Assembly (NCBI GenBank): GCA_903895475.1
Contig: CAITUF010000235.1
Span: forward strand, 1-15,174
DNA: 15,174 bases
DNA from: an uncultured Opitutia bacterium
GTDB taxonomy: Bacteria > Verrucomicrobiota > Verrucomicrobiia > Opitutales > UBA953
Direction: 5' to 3'
Part shown: positions 5,974 through 14,002 of the stretch, piece by piece
How positions within the stretch are numbered: the stretch's first letter is position 1
How the letters are laid out: each line of letters opens with the position of its first letter
Position numbers and translations under genes: made by a program
The notes under the pieces: model-generated
Told to the model about the DNA's origin: nothing
Database searches by the model: none
What the model saw: the letters and a program-made list of their open reading frames with translations, nothing else

Positions 5974-7515
5974 ATGTCTCGTCCGTTCTACATCACCACT
6001 GCCATCGATTATGCGAATGGCGCCCCTCACCTCGGTCACGCCTACGAAAAGGTCCTCGCCGACGTCTTGGCACGTCACCACCGCATGCTCGGCGACAATG
6101 TTTACTTCCTCACGGGCCTCGATGAGCATGGCCAAAAGGTCCAACAGACGGCTCAGAAGCGCCAGATCGAGCCGCAGGTCTTAGTCGATGAAGTTGCCGG
6201 TGTTTTTCAAGAGATGCTCGGCCTGCTGAATATCTCCAACGACGACTACATCCGCACCACCGAGCCCCGCCATAAAGTGGTGGTGCAAGACTTCCTGCAA
6301 AAGCTCTTCGACAAAGGCCTGATCTTCAAGGCGACCAAGTCGGGCTGGTACTCCGTGCGTCAAGAGCAGTTCCTGAGCGACAAGGACCGCGACGCCGAGG
6401 GTAATTGGCCGTCCATCTACGGTGAAGTGACCCAGACGACCGAGGAGAATTACTATTTCAAGCTTTCGCAGTTCCAGCCCTGGCTCGTCGAGCACCTGAA
6501 GGACAACCCCGATTTCATCAACCCCGCCCATCGGCGTAAGCAGGTCCTCGAGTTCCTCAAGGAACCCATGAATGACCTCTGCATCTCGCGTCCTAAGTCT
6601 CGGCTGACCTGGGGTATTGAGCTACCGTTCGACCGTGACTTTGTGACTTACGTCTGGTTCGACGCCCTGACGAATTACTACTCCGCCGTGGTCGATAAGG
6701 GGCGCTGGCCAGCCGATATGCACGTCATCGGTAAGGATATCCTCTCGCCGCCTCATGCCGTCTATTGGCCCTGCATGCTTAAGGCCTTGGATATTGCTCC
6801 GCCGAAGCAACTCCTAGTGCACGGCTGGTGGACGGTGAACGGCTCGAAGGCCTCCAAGAGCGATGGTAACGCTACCGACAGCCTGAGCTTTGCCCATAAG
6901 TTTGGCCCCGATGCCTTCCGCTATTACCTCTGCCGCGAAATGGTCGTGGGCGAAGATGCGGATTTTTCATCGCTGAACTTTGCCCAGCGTTACAAGGCTG
7001 ATCTCGGACATAACCTGGGTAACCTCGTCAATCGCCTACTCAACATGGTTGGACGCAACTATGCGGGCACCGTGCCCGCACCGGGAGCGGATGAGGAACT
7101 GGAACAGAACCTCCGCAAGTTGTGGGCGGAAACGGAGCGGAAGTTCTTCGGCCATTTTGCCGAAGTGCAGCTTAGTCATGCCTTGGAGGCGCTCTGGGTC
7201 TTTGTCAGCGCAATGAACGCCTACATCGAGGCCCGCGCTCCCTGGAAACTCGCCAAGTCAGTCGAGGCCGCCGATCGCGCCCGTCTCGATTCATGCTTAG
7301 CTCACGTGGCTGAGGGCCTTCGCTTGGTCGCCACTGTCTTGACTCCGGTCATGCCTACGACCTGCGCGCAACTCCTCGTCAACATTGGCCTCCCCCCGGC
7401 GGTTAGTTTCGACTCCGTACGGTCCTGGTCGACGCTCCCGACGGGCGCAAAGGTCGCCGAAAAGTGTATCTTATTCCCTCCCGTGGAGGAGCCGGAAGCC
7501 CCGGCCCAGACTTAA
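5974..7515 (+). CDS. metG: Methionyl-tRNA synthetase
   Basis: This class I synthetase charges tRNA-Met with methionine in the cytoplasm. It has 513 residues. The ATG at 5974 begins the canonical MSRPFYITTAIDYANGAPHLGHAYEK N-terminus and has a GGGAG site 8 bases upstream; the open frame before it (from 5917) was not used. The HIGH-type motif is HLGH (19-22). The KMSKS loop is a variant, KASKS (292-296, followed by DGN). The insert domain reads GWYSVRQEQFLSDKD where many bacterial enzymes have zinc-binding cysteines, so this is a zinc-free, short-type enzyme. WFDALTNYYSA and HVIGKDI are typical catalytic-core segments. The C-terminal anticodon-binding helices are present, but the tRNA-binding (Trbp111-like) extension is missing. 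It is the first gene of a likely operon; menF follows after 6 bases. Confidence 0.97.
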   Translation: MSRPFYITTAIDYANGAPHLGHAYEKVLADVLARHHRMLGDNVYFLTGLDEHGQKVQQTAQKRQIEPQVLVDEVAGVFQEMLGLLNISNDDYIRTTEPRHKVVVQDFLQKLFDKGLIFKATKSGWYSVRQEQFLSDKDRDAEGNWPSIYGEVTQTTEENYYFKLSQFQPWLVEHLKDNPDFINPAHRRKQVLEFLKEPMNDLCISRPKSRLTWGIELPFDRDFVTYVWFDALTNYYSAVVDKGRWPADMHVIGKDILSPPHAVYWPCMLKALDIAPPKQLLVHGWWTVNGSKASKSDGNATDSLSFAHKFGPDAFRYYLCREMVVGEDADFSSLNFAQRYKADLGHNLGNLVNRLLNMVGRNYAGTVPAPGADEELEQNLRKLWAETERKFFGHFAEVQLSHALEALWVFVSAMNAYIEARAPWKLAKSVEAADRARLDSCLAHVAEGLRLVATVLTPVMPTTCAQLLVNIGLPPAVSFDSVRSWSTLPTGAKVAEKCILFPPVEEPEAPAQT

Positions 7516-7521
7516 TTACTC

Positions 7522-8862
7522 GTGGCCAGCCTCACTGCAGAAGACCTTTTGGTCGCCCTAAGCGCAGCAGAACAGGCTCGGCAAGGTGAAGGCTACATTT
7601 GCTGCACCTTCAGGGTGCCAGAACTCGATCCGCTTGCGGTCTTGGAGTCACTCGATGAGCCAGCGCCCCGCGGTTATTTCGAGAACCCCTCGCGCCGACG
7701 AGCGCACGCTGCCGCCAGCCCCATCGCCGAATGGCTGGGAGCTGGTCCGCAACGTTTCGCTCAGGCCGACCGCTGGTTGCGCGAACTGAATGCCTCCATG
7801 ACATGCATCGGAGGGACTCCCCGCGTGATTGCGACCTTCCCCTTTTATCCTGGTGACAGTGCAGAAGCGCAGAAAGCCCGGCTGTTTCTACCCGCTTGGC
7901 AGGTAATCACCGAAGACGGCGTCACCACCGTGACCTTGGCCGACAAAGCCACGCCAGGTTGTGCGGCGCGTCTGGCTATTCGGGCCGAACAGTTCCGTCG
8001 CTTCACGTATCGCCCGTCCGCTTCGGCCTTGCGCGCTCCGGTGCCGACCGTGCTGAGTGAAGTCGGTGGCAGCTGGTTTCCGCAAGCCGTCCGGCGCGCT
8101 ACTGAACTAATCAAGGAGGGCTCTTTCGAGAAAATCGTCCTCACTCGTGCCTTTGATTGGCGTCGGGCCGAGCCGTTCAATGCTTACGCCACCCTGCACC
8201 GCCTTCGTCGGGCAAATCCGCCTTGTCATGCCTACTTAGTCGACGAACCTGAAGGTGCTTTGGTTGGGGCTACCCCGGAAACACTCCTCTCGCTTTTCGA
8301 TGGCGAAGTTCGTTCCGAGGCCGTCGCTGGTACGACCCGCCGTGGCGAGTCCGCTTCCGAGGACGCCAGTCTGGCCGAAGCCTTGCTCGCCAGTGATAAG
8401 GACCAGCGCGAGCACGGCGCGGTTACGGCCTCTATCTTGCGGCGTTTGCGGATGGTCGGGGTACTCGCCGCGACTTCGCGGGGCGCGGAGCTCCTCCGGC
8501 TCGGTAACGTCATGCACCTGCGCACGCCTATCGTCGGCATCATGCCGGCTGACCGTCGTTTCTTAGAGGTCGCGGGTGAACTCCACCCGACGCCCGCAGT
8601 CGGCGGTAAGCCGCGCGACTTGGCCCTTCCCTTCATCCCTGGTTTTGAACCCCATAATCGTGGACTTTACACGGGAGCTGTCGGCTGGGTAGGCGCTGAC
8701 GGCCGCACTGGAAAACTCTTCGTCGCGCTGCGCTGTGCCCGCCTTAAAGCTAATGTCGCCAGGGCATTCGCGGGCGCTGGCATCGTCGAAGGGTCGGATC
8801 CTGCTTCTGAATCTGCGGAGACGGAGATGAAGCTGCGGACCATTTTGGAAGCGCTGACCTAA
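7522..8862 (+). CDS. menF: Isochorismate synthase
   Basis: The product is a chorismate-binding enzyme of 446 residues that isomerises chorismate to isochorismate, the first committed step to menaquinone. The GTG start at 7522 lies 6 bases after the metG stop and no longer frame is available. The N-terminal half is poorly conserved, as usual. The C-terminal half carries the family signatures in order: FEKIVLTR with the likely general base Lys204, LVGATPETLLSL with Glu253 as likely acid, AGTTRRG, KDQREHGAVT, HLRTPIVG, the ELHPTPAVGG segment (His355), RGLYTGAVGW and GAGIVEGSDPASESAETEMKL, where the acidic residues bind Mg2+. HPTPAVGG and GLYTGAVGW favour isochorismate synthase over TrpE or PabB. 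A siderophore-type (EntC/DhbC) role cannot be excluded, but no siderophore or other men genes are nearby, so menaquinone is the simpler reading. Confidence 0.9.
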   Translation: MASLTAEDLLVALSAAEQARQGEGYICCTFRVPELDPLAVLESLDEPAPRGYFENPSRRRAHAAASPIAEWLGAGPQRFAQADRWLRELNASMTCIGGTPRVIATFPFYPGDSAEAQKARLFLPAWQVITEDGVTTVTLADKATPGCAARLAIRAEQFRRFTYRPSASALRAPVPTVLSEVGGSWFPQAVRRATELIKEGSFEKIVLTRAFDWRRAEPFNAYATLHRLRRANPPCHAYLVDEPEGALVGATPETLLSLFDGEVRSEAVAGTTRRGESASEDASLAEALLASDKDQREHGAVTASILRRLRMVGVLAATSRGAELLRLGNVMHLRTPIVGIMPADRRFLEVAGELHPTPAVGGKPRDLALPFIPGFEPHNRGLYTGAVGWVGADGRTGKLFVALRCARLKANVARAFAGAGIVEGSDPASESAETEMKLRTILEALT

Positions 8863-8864
8863 GT

Positions 8865-9302
8865 ATGGTGGTCGTTGTCCAACGCGTTCAAAGCGCCGCG
8901 GTGACCGTTGCCGGTGAAACCGTGGGACAAATCGGCGCTGGCTACCTGCTCTTAGTCGGCATCAGCAAAGACGATACCGCGGTCGAGGTGCAGCGTCAGG
9001 TAGCGCAGGTCGCAAAGGTCCGGCTAATGGCAGACGCGGACGGCAAGATGGGCTTATCGATTAAAGATACGGATGGTCAGGTCCTAGCGGTTAGTCAGTT
9101 CACCCTGTTAGCTGACTTCGCGAAGGGCAATCGGCCCTCCTTCAATAACGCGGCCAAGCCCGATGTGGCTAAGCCTTTATTCGACCTCTTTGTCCAGCAG
9201 CTCAGCGCCGAATTAGGCCAGCCCATCCCCACGGGCGTGTTCGGGGCGGATATGCAGGTTTCCTTAGTCAACGATGGGCCCGTCACGGTAGTGCTTTACT
9301 AA
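8865..9302 (+). CDS. dtd: D-aminoacyl-tRNA deacylase
   Basis: The product has 145 residues, the normal length. It removes D-amino acids, and glycine mischarged on tRNA-Ala, from tRNAs, acting as a translation proofreader in the cytoplasm. The N-terminus VVVVQRVQSAAVTV, the SQFTLLAD motif (77-84), KGNRPSF and the NDGPVT motif (136-141), whose Gly-Pro is the cross-subunit cis-proline element, are all intact. The ATG at 8865 follows the menF stop by only 2 bases, which implies translational coupling. Together with metG upstream it places two tRNA-charging quality functions in one transcript. Confidence 0.96.
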   Translation: MVVVVQRVQSAAVTVAGETVGQIGAGYLLLVGISKDDTAVEVQRQVAQVAKVRLMADADGKMGLSIKDTDGQVLAVSQFTLLADFAKGNRPSFNNAAKPDVAKPLFDLFVQQLSAELGQPIPTGVFGADMQVSLVNDGPVTVVLY

Positions 9303-9335
9303 ATTGACCGTTTTCCTACCCCTGTAGACCTCGCC

Positions 9336-10094
9336 ATGCTTTCTGTCCGCATTATCCCCTGCCTCGATGTCCATGGCGGCCGCGTGGTTAAAGGCGTCAA
9401 GTTCGAGGAGTTGCGCGATGCGGGCGACCCCGTGGCGGTGGCGGCGGCCTACGAAAAGCAAGGCGCCGATGAGCTAGTTTTTTTGGATATCACGGCCTCG
9501 AGTGACGAGCGGAAGACGATGGTTGATGTGGTCGAGCGAACGGCCGATCAGGTTTTTATGCCTTTGACGGTCGGCGGTGGCCTGCGATCGGTCGAGGATA
9601 TCCGGACGATGCTCAACGCGGGGGCGGACAAGGTTTCCCTTAATACCTCCGCCGTCAAGGACCCCAACCTGGTCCTCGAAGCCGCCCGAAAGTTTGGTAG
9701 CCAGTGTATTGTGGTGGCAATCGACGCTAAGCAGGTGGCGCCGGGCAAATGGGAAGTCTTTACGCATGGGGGCCGTAACGCCACGGGCCTGGATGCCATC
9801 GCCTGGGCTCGCCAGGTGCATAGCCTTGGCGCCGGGGAAATTCTTCTCACCAGTATGGACCGTGATGGCACCGCTGCAGGTTACGACGTCCCGCTGAACC
9901 GCGCGGTCTCCGATGCCGTTGAGGTGCCTGTGATTGCCTCCGGCGGGGCCGGTAACCTTGAGCACCTCGCCCAAGTACTAAAAGATGGTCGGGCCAGTGC
10001 CGTCCTCGCGGCGAGTATCTTTCACTTTGGCACCTACACGGTGAAGCAGGCCAAAGAATACCTACGGTTGGCTGGCTTACCTGTTCGGCTCTAA
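9336..10094 (+). CDS. hisF: Imidazole glycerol phosphate synthase, cyclase subunit HisF
   Basis: This 252-residue (beta-alpha)8 barrel takes ammonia from the HisH glutaminase and converts PRFAR to imidazole glycerol phosphate and AICAR in histidine synthesis. The catalytic aspartates are in place: Asp11 in IIPCLDVHGGRVVKG and Asp130 in VVAIDAK. Phosphate-binding loops VGGGLRS, NTSAV, ASGGAGNLEHL and AASIFHFG are also present. No hisH, hisA or hisI lies in the window, so the his pathway is scattered here. The gene is 33 bases downstream of dtd. That gap contains a TTGACC (9304-9309) and a TAGACC (9325-9330) that could be a poor internal promoter with 15-base spacing. Its last 4 bases overlap the convergent CBS-protein gene. 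Confidence 0.98.
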   Translation: MLSVRIIPCLDVHGGRVVKGVKFEELRDAGDPVAVAAAYEKQGADELVFLDITASSDERKTMVDVVERTADQVFMPLTVGGGLRSVEDIRTMLNAGADKVSLNTSAVKDPNLVLEAARKFGSQCIVVAIDAKQVAPGKWEVFTHGGRNATGLDAIAWARQVHSLGAGEILLTSMDRDGTAAGYDVPLNRAVSDAVEVPVIASGGAGNLEHLAQVLKDGRASAVLAASIFHFGTYTVKQAKEYLRLAGLPVRL

Positions 10095-11404
10095 GCGGTC
10101 TTAGGCTGGGCCTTCGGCATCACGAGGACCTTGTCGAGCCGATGGTTGTCCATGTCGATGACCTCAAAGATCATGCCCAACGCTTCGACCCGATCGCCCT
10201 CTTTGGGGATGCGTCCCAGGGACCGCATTAAGAATCCTGAAACCGTCGTGAAACTACCCGTGCCTTCGCTCGGGAATTTTCCGACAATTCCGGTTTGCTC
10301 ACGGAAATCTTCTAACGTGACGACGGCATCCACCAGCCAGCTGCCGTCTTCGCGGCGGCGGACCGGCTTAGCTTGGGCCGAAGGGGTGCCTTCGTTTGGG
10401 AGCTCACCGACCACCGATTCCAGGACGTCATTTAAGGTGACGACACCGCGGACGCGGGCGAATTCATCGACAACTAGTGCCATATGAATCTTATCTTTAC
10501 GGAACTTCTCCAGGAGTTGCGTCGCGGTGTTGTGCAGCGTGACGGTCGGGGCTTCCGTGAGGACGTCCTTGATGGAGGCGGCTCCGGCCAGTGAAAGATT
10601 GGCCCAGAGACGCTTAACGGAAACGACTCCCAGCGGTTTATCCGGCGAATCCTGAAAGACTGGAAACCAGGTATGGCCCGACGCTACGACCTTGCGCCAG
10701 TTGACTTCATCCGGGTCGGCGAGGTTGAGCCAGACGACGCGATTGCTCGGCGTCATGAGTTGTTCGGCCGTCGTGCCGTCCATTGCCAAGGCGCCATGCA
10801 CCATGCGGTGCTCGGAGGCATGTAAGACACCGGAAGCCATGCCTTGGTCGACCATCATGCGCAGTTCATCTTCCGACATCGAGTCTTCCGGCGCCCGGCG
10901 GCGACCAAAGACACCGAGCACCAGATCGGCCGCAAAGCTCATGGTGCTCACCAACGGGGAAGCCAAAAAAGAGATGAACGTCATCGGACGTGACAACAGC
11001 ACGGCGAGGCCTTCGGGGTCTGATAGTCCGAGGCGCTTCGGGACGATTTCGGCGAGGATAATGGTCAGCGAACCAATCACGAAAGAAACGCTTACGCGGG
11101 AAAGACCGTCCGCGTTCTCGTGGAGCCATGACCAAGTGCTGGCCTCGAGCAAGGGCTTGAGGTAGGCGGCGAGCGGGCCACCGCCAAAGGTCGCCGCGAT
11201 GATGCTACCAAAGGTTAGGCCGACTTGGACGGTGGAGAGAAACTTGGAAGGGTTGGCGAGTAGCTCGAGGGCGGCCTTGGCACCCTTACTTCCGTTTTCG
11301 GCTAGTCGTTGCAGGCGTCGACGATTGGACGACACCAGTGCCATTTCCGAGAGTTCGAACAAGCCGATGGTTGCCCAGCAGGCTAAAATCACTATGAATT
11401 CCAC
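10091..11404 (-). CDS. CNNM/CorC-type transmembrane protein with CBS domains
   Basis: The protein has 437 residues from the GTG at 11404, giving MEFIVILAC as in relatives; the adjoining TTG at 11407 is an equally possible start one codon longer. The N-terminal CNNM (DUF21) membrane domain covers about residues 1-165, with TM helices near 1-20, 57-80, 104-122 and 138-166, the early FELSEMALVSSNRRRL motif and the conserved AEIVPKRLGL (118-127). A linker (MSEDELRMMV) leads to a CBS pair (about 205-330, GVVTLNDVLESVVGEL at the end). A CorC/HlyC domain closes the protein (about 350-430). Relatives are implicated in Mg2+ and Co2+ efflux or homeostasis; older annotations call them haemolysins. It converges on hisF with a 4-base overlap and is divergent from nadB. 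Confidence 0.92.
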   Translation of the reverse strand: MEFIVILACWATIGLFELSEMALVSSNRRRLQRLAENGSKGAKAALELLANPSKFLSTVQVGLTFGSIIAATFGGGPLAAYLKPLLEASTWSWLHENADGLSRVSVSFVIGSLTIILAEIVPKRLGLSDPEGLAVLLSRPMTFISFLASPLVSTMSFAADLVLGVFGRRRAPEDSMSEDELRMMVDQGMASGVLHASEHRMVHGALAMDGTTAEQLMTPSNRVVWLNLADPDEVNWRKVVASGHTWFPVFQDSPDKPLGVVSVKRLWANLSLAGAASIKDVLTEAPTVTLHNTATQLLEKFRKDKIHMALVVDEFARVRGVVTLNDVLESVVGELPNEGTPSAQAKPVRRREDGSWLVDAVVTLEDFREQTGIVGKFPSEGTGSFTTVSGFLMRSLGRIPKEGDRVEALGMIFEVIDMDNHRLDKVLVMPKAQPKTA

Positions 11405-11483
11405 CAAGCAGGGGTAAGGATTGTTATTAAAACAGTCAAATCCGCTTGTTCACACCCTGACTAACCCTAATTTCAACTGCTCT
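11405..11483. promoter_or_regulatory. Divergent promoter region between the CBS protein gene and nadB
   Basis: These 79 bases are much AT-richer than the genes on each side. Leftward, TTTAAT on the minus strand (11431-11426) is a 5/6 -10 match, 19-22 bases from the start codon, but its -35 (GTGAAC, 11453-11448) is weak. Rightward, TTGTTC (11446-11451) and TAATTT (11468-11473) are spaced by 16 bases and sit 10 bases before the nadB ATG. There is no clear Shine-Dalgarno in either direction. Individual boxes are tentative; that both promoters must lie here follows from the gene layout. Confidence 0.45.
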
Positions 11484-13094
11484 ATGGCTACGCATTTTGA
11501 CGCAATTGTCGTAGGTAGTGGCATTGGCGGGCTTAGTTTTGCGCTCAATTTGGCTAACCGCGGTCACTCCGTTGCAATCGTCACCAAGAAGACCAGCTCG
11601 GAATCCAACACGAATTGGGCCCAGGGCGGTATCGCCTGCGTGACCGATCAGGCGGATGACTTTCAGAGTCACGTCCAAGACACCCTCACGGCCGGCGATG
11701 GTTTGTGCGATTTGGAAGTGGTGCGTCATATCATTGAGGCCGGCCCGGCCCGCGTAGCCGAACTCATCGCTTGGGGCGTTGAATTTGAAAACGGTACCGA
11801 CGGTCGCCCGGATCTCGGCCGTGAAGGCGGACACTCGAAGCGCCGAATTTTGCACGCCCGTGACATGACGGGTCGGGCCATCGAATCTGCCCTCCTTCGG
11901 GCCATTGCCCGTCAGCCCAAGGTGACGATGCTCGAGCATCATCTCGCGGTCGATTTACTGACTAACGCCAAACTCGGTGGCTGCCAGGTGGGTTCGGCCG
12001 ACGATCGCGTCTATGGCTTGCACGTCCTGAACACCCAAGCGGGCCGAGTGGAGACGCTCGCGGCCTTCACGGTTATTCTGGCCACCGGCGGCATGGGACA
12101 AGTCTATCAGTTCACCACTAATCCCGACATCGCGACCGGTGATGGCATCGCGATGGCCTATCGTGCCGGGGCCGAAGTCCGTGACATGGAGATGGTCCAG
12201 TTTCACCCCACCGCCCTCAAGGCTCCGGACGGAAGTCGCGCGTTGATTTCGGAAGCCGTGCGCGGCGAAGGCGCCATCTTACGCGACCTTTCGGGCCGCG
12301 CCTTCATGAAGGATTTTCATCCGCTGGGGGACTTGGCCCCTCGTGATATCGTTGCCCGTGCAATTGACTCCGTGATGAAGCGTGATGGCTCGCCGCACGT
12401 CCTGCTCGACGCCACCCAGGTCGCCCCAGGGCACCTCCCCGAGCGCTTCCCGCATATCTACGAGACTTGTCGGAAAGCAGGTTTCGACCTCGCGACCCAG
12501 CCGATTCCGGTCGTGCCCGCCGCCCACTACCTTTGCGGAGGCGTCGCGACCGACCTGCAGGGACAAACGACGATCCGCGGCCTCTTCGCGGTTGGGGAGG
12601 TCGCCTGTACGGGCCTGCATGGGGCCAATCGGTTGGCCTCTAATTCTCTCCTCGAAGCCGTCGTGCTGGCCCATGACGGCGCTTTAGCGGCCGAAGCGGA
12701 TATCCGGCAGGCCCATCGCCCTGCCCTGCCCCTGCCGGCCTGGGTGGACGGTTCCGCGGGCGACCCAGATGAGCGCGTGGTCTTGACGCATAACTGGGAT
12801 GAGCTTCGTCGGACCATGTGGGATTATGTCGGCATCGTCCGCTCGACCAAGCGCCTACAACGAGCCCGCACGCGTATAGGCACGCTGGCGGATGAAGTCC
12901 GAGAGTATTATTGGAATTTTCGCGTGGAACCACGGTTACTAGAATTACGTAACTTGATTCAAGTCGCCGACCTCATCATCGACTGCGCCTTGCAGCGGCA
13001 CGAAAGTCGCGGCCTACACTTCACTCTAGATTATCCGGGTAAGCTGCCAGCGGCCCGCCATACTTCTGTGCGTCGTCCGCAGAGCCGGCCATGA
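11484..13094 (+). CDS. nadB: L-aspartate oxidase
   Basis: This 536-residue FAD enzyme oxidises L-aspartate to iminoaspartate, the first step of de novo NAD synthesis; quinolinate synthase NadA uses the product but is not in this window. The ATG at 11484 gives MATHFDAIVVGSGIGG, with the dinucleotide-binding GSGIGG at 11-16. The extension to 11421 covers promoter-like sequence and was rejected. Other family signatures: NWAQGGIACV (44-53), HARDMTGRAIESALL, ATGGMGQVY, GDGIAMAYRAGAEVRDMEMVQFHPTAL, SEAVRGEGAILRD, APRDIVARAI, then HYLCGGVATD (His348) and GLHGANRLASNSLLEAVV (Arg383), the substrate and FAD contacts. Retention of HARDMTG and the size favour NadB over succinate dehydrogenase subunit A. 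Its stop overlaps the panE start (ATGA). Confidence 0.96.
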   Translation: MATHFDAIVVGSGIGGLSFALNLANRGHSVAIVTKKTSSESNTNWAQGGIACVTDQADDFQSHVQDTLTAGDGLCDLEVVRHIIEAGPARVAELIAWGVEFENGTDGRPDLGREGGHSKRRILHARDMTGRAIESALLRAIARQPKVTMLEHHLAVDLLTNAKLGGCQVGSADDRVYGLHVLNTQAGRVETLAAFTVILATGGMGQVYQFTTNPDIATGDGIAMAYRAGAEVRDMEMVQFHPTALKAPDGSRALISEAVRGEGAILRDLSGRAFMKDFHPLGDLAPRDIVARAIDSVMKRDGSPHVLLDATQVAPGHLPERFPHIYETCRKAGFDLATQPIPVVPAAHYLCGGVATDLQGQTTIRGLFAVGEVACTGLHGANRLASNSLLEAVVLAHDGALAAEADIRQAHRPALPLPAWVDGSAGDPDERVVLTHNWDELRRTMWDYVGIVRSTKRLQRARTRIGTLADEVREYYWNFRVEPRLLELRNLIQVADLIIDCALQRHESRGLHFTLDYPGKLPAARHTSVRRPQSRP

Positions 13095-14002
13095 AGATTG
13101 TCATCGTCGGCGCAGGTGCGATCGGCGGTTGGTATGGCGGCCTCTTGGCGCTGGGCGGCCATGAAGTGCATGCGATCAGCCGGAGCGATTACCCAGTCCT
13201 CCAACGACGTGGTTTGGTGATGCGTGACCTCAACGGAGAGCGCGTTGTTCGCTTGGCCTCGGCTTCGCCGACTGGCGCTGGAGTCGGTCCGTGCGACCTG
13301 GTTATCGTGGCGGCGAAGGCCACCGCTAATGCCCTCTTGCCAGCGCTGATCCAGCCCTTGCTGGGTCCCCACACCCTCTTACTTACCTTGCAGAATGGTA
13401 TGGGTAACGTTGAGGCCTTCCGTGCTATCGTGCCAGTGGAACGACTTGTCGCTGGCTTGTGCTTCGTGTGCATCAATCGGATTGAGCCGGGGGTCGTCTC
13501 CAATACGCATGCGGGCTATATCCGGATGGCGGCGGCGGAAGGCCCGATCAACCCATCGGTAACGCACTGCGTGGATTGGTTTAAGTCGGCGGGCGTGGAT
13601 TGTCGCGCCGAGGATTCCTTGGAAGCGGTGCTCTGGAAGAAGCTGTGCTGGAATATCCCGTTCAACGGTTTGGCCATTGCAGGTGGGGGAATCACGACGG
13701 ATCTAATTCTCGCCGACCCGGTGCACAAAGCACGCGCCCGTCGCCTGATGGAAGAAGTCCGCTTGGCGGCAGGCTTGCGTGGTCATATCGTCAGCGAGCA
13801 GCATCTGCAGGGGCAGATGGACGTTACCGAGCGCATGGGCGCCTATCGCCCCTCCAGTCTGATTGATTACCTGGAAGGTCGTGAGGTGGAAGTAAGCGGC
13901 CTTTGGGGCGAGCCGCTCCTTCGTGGGTTAGCCGCAGGCGCCAAGATGCCAGAACTCGCACTCCTGAAGCACGAGATCGAGGCTAAGTTAAAGGCGCGTT
14001 GA
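13091..14002 (+). CDS. panE: 2-dehydropantoate 2-reductase (ketopantoate reductase)
   Basis: The product has 303 residues. It reduces ketopantoate to pantoate with NADPH on the way to pantothenate and CoA. The N-terminal Rossmann motif GAGAIGG is at 7-13, followed by VIVAAKA and LTLQNGMGN. The C-terminal helical domain has WKKLCWNIPFNGL, with Lys184 as the likely catalytic lysine, and SSLIDYLEGREVEVSGLWGEPL, with Glu267 in the place of the conserved substrate-binding glutamate. The ATGA overlap with nadB indicates translational coupling. Many PanE-fold proteins are paralogues of uncertain substrate, so panE is likely but not certain. No panB or panC is nearby. It ends exactly where the convergent lipoprotein gene ends. 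Confidence 0.85.
   Translation: MKIVIVGAGAIGGWYGGLLALGGHEVHAISRSDYPVLQRRGLVMRDLNGERVVRLASASPTGAGVGPCDLVIVAAKATANALLPALIQPLLGPHTLLLTLQNGMGNVEAFRAIVPVERLVAGLCFVCINRIEPGVVSNTHAGYIRMAAAEGPINPSVTHCVDWFKSAGVDCRAEDSLEAVLWKKLCWNIPFNGLAIAGGGITTDLILADPVHKARARRLMEEVRLAAGLRGHIVSEQHLQGQMDVTERMGAYRPSSLIDYLEGREVEVSGLWGEPLLRGLAAGAKMPELALLKHEIEAKLKAR

Noticed and set aside
9474..9974. A 166-codon minus-strand open frame opposite hisF
   Set aside because: It is a shadow of hisF, whose catalytic residues are all in place; the translation has no family features.
11421..11483. A longer nadB start
   Set aside because: It adds a non-conserved leader over the AT-rich divergent promoter region; the FAD-binding N-terminus starts properly at 11484.
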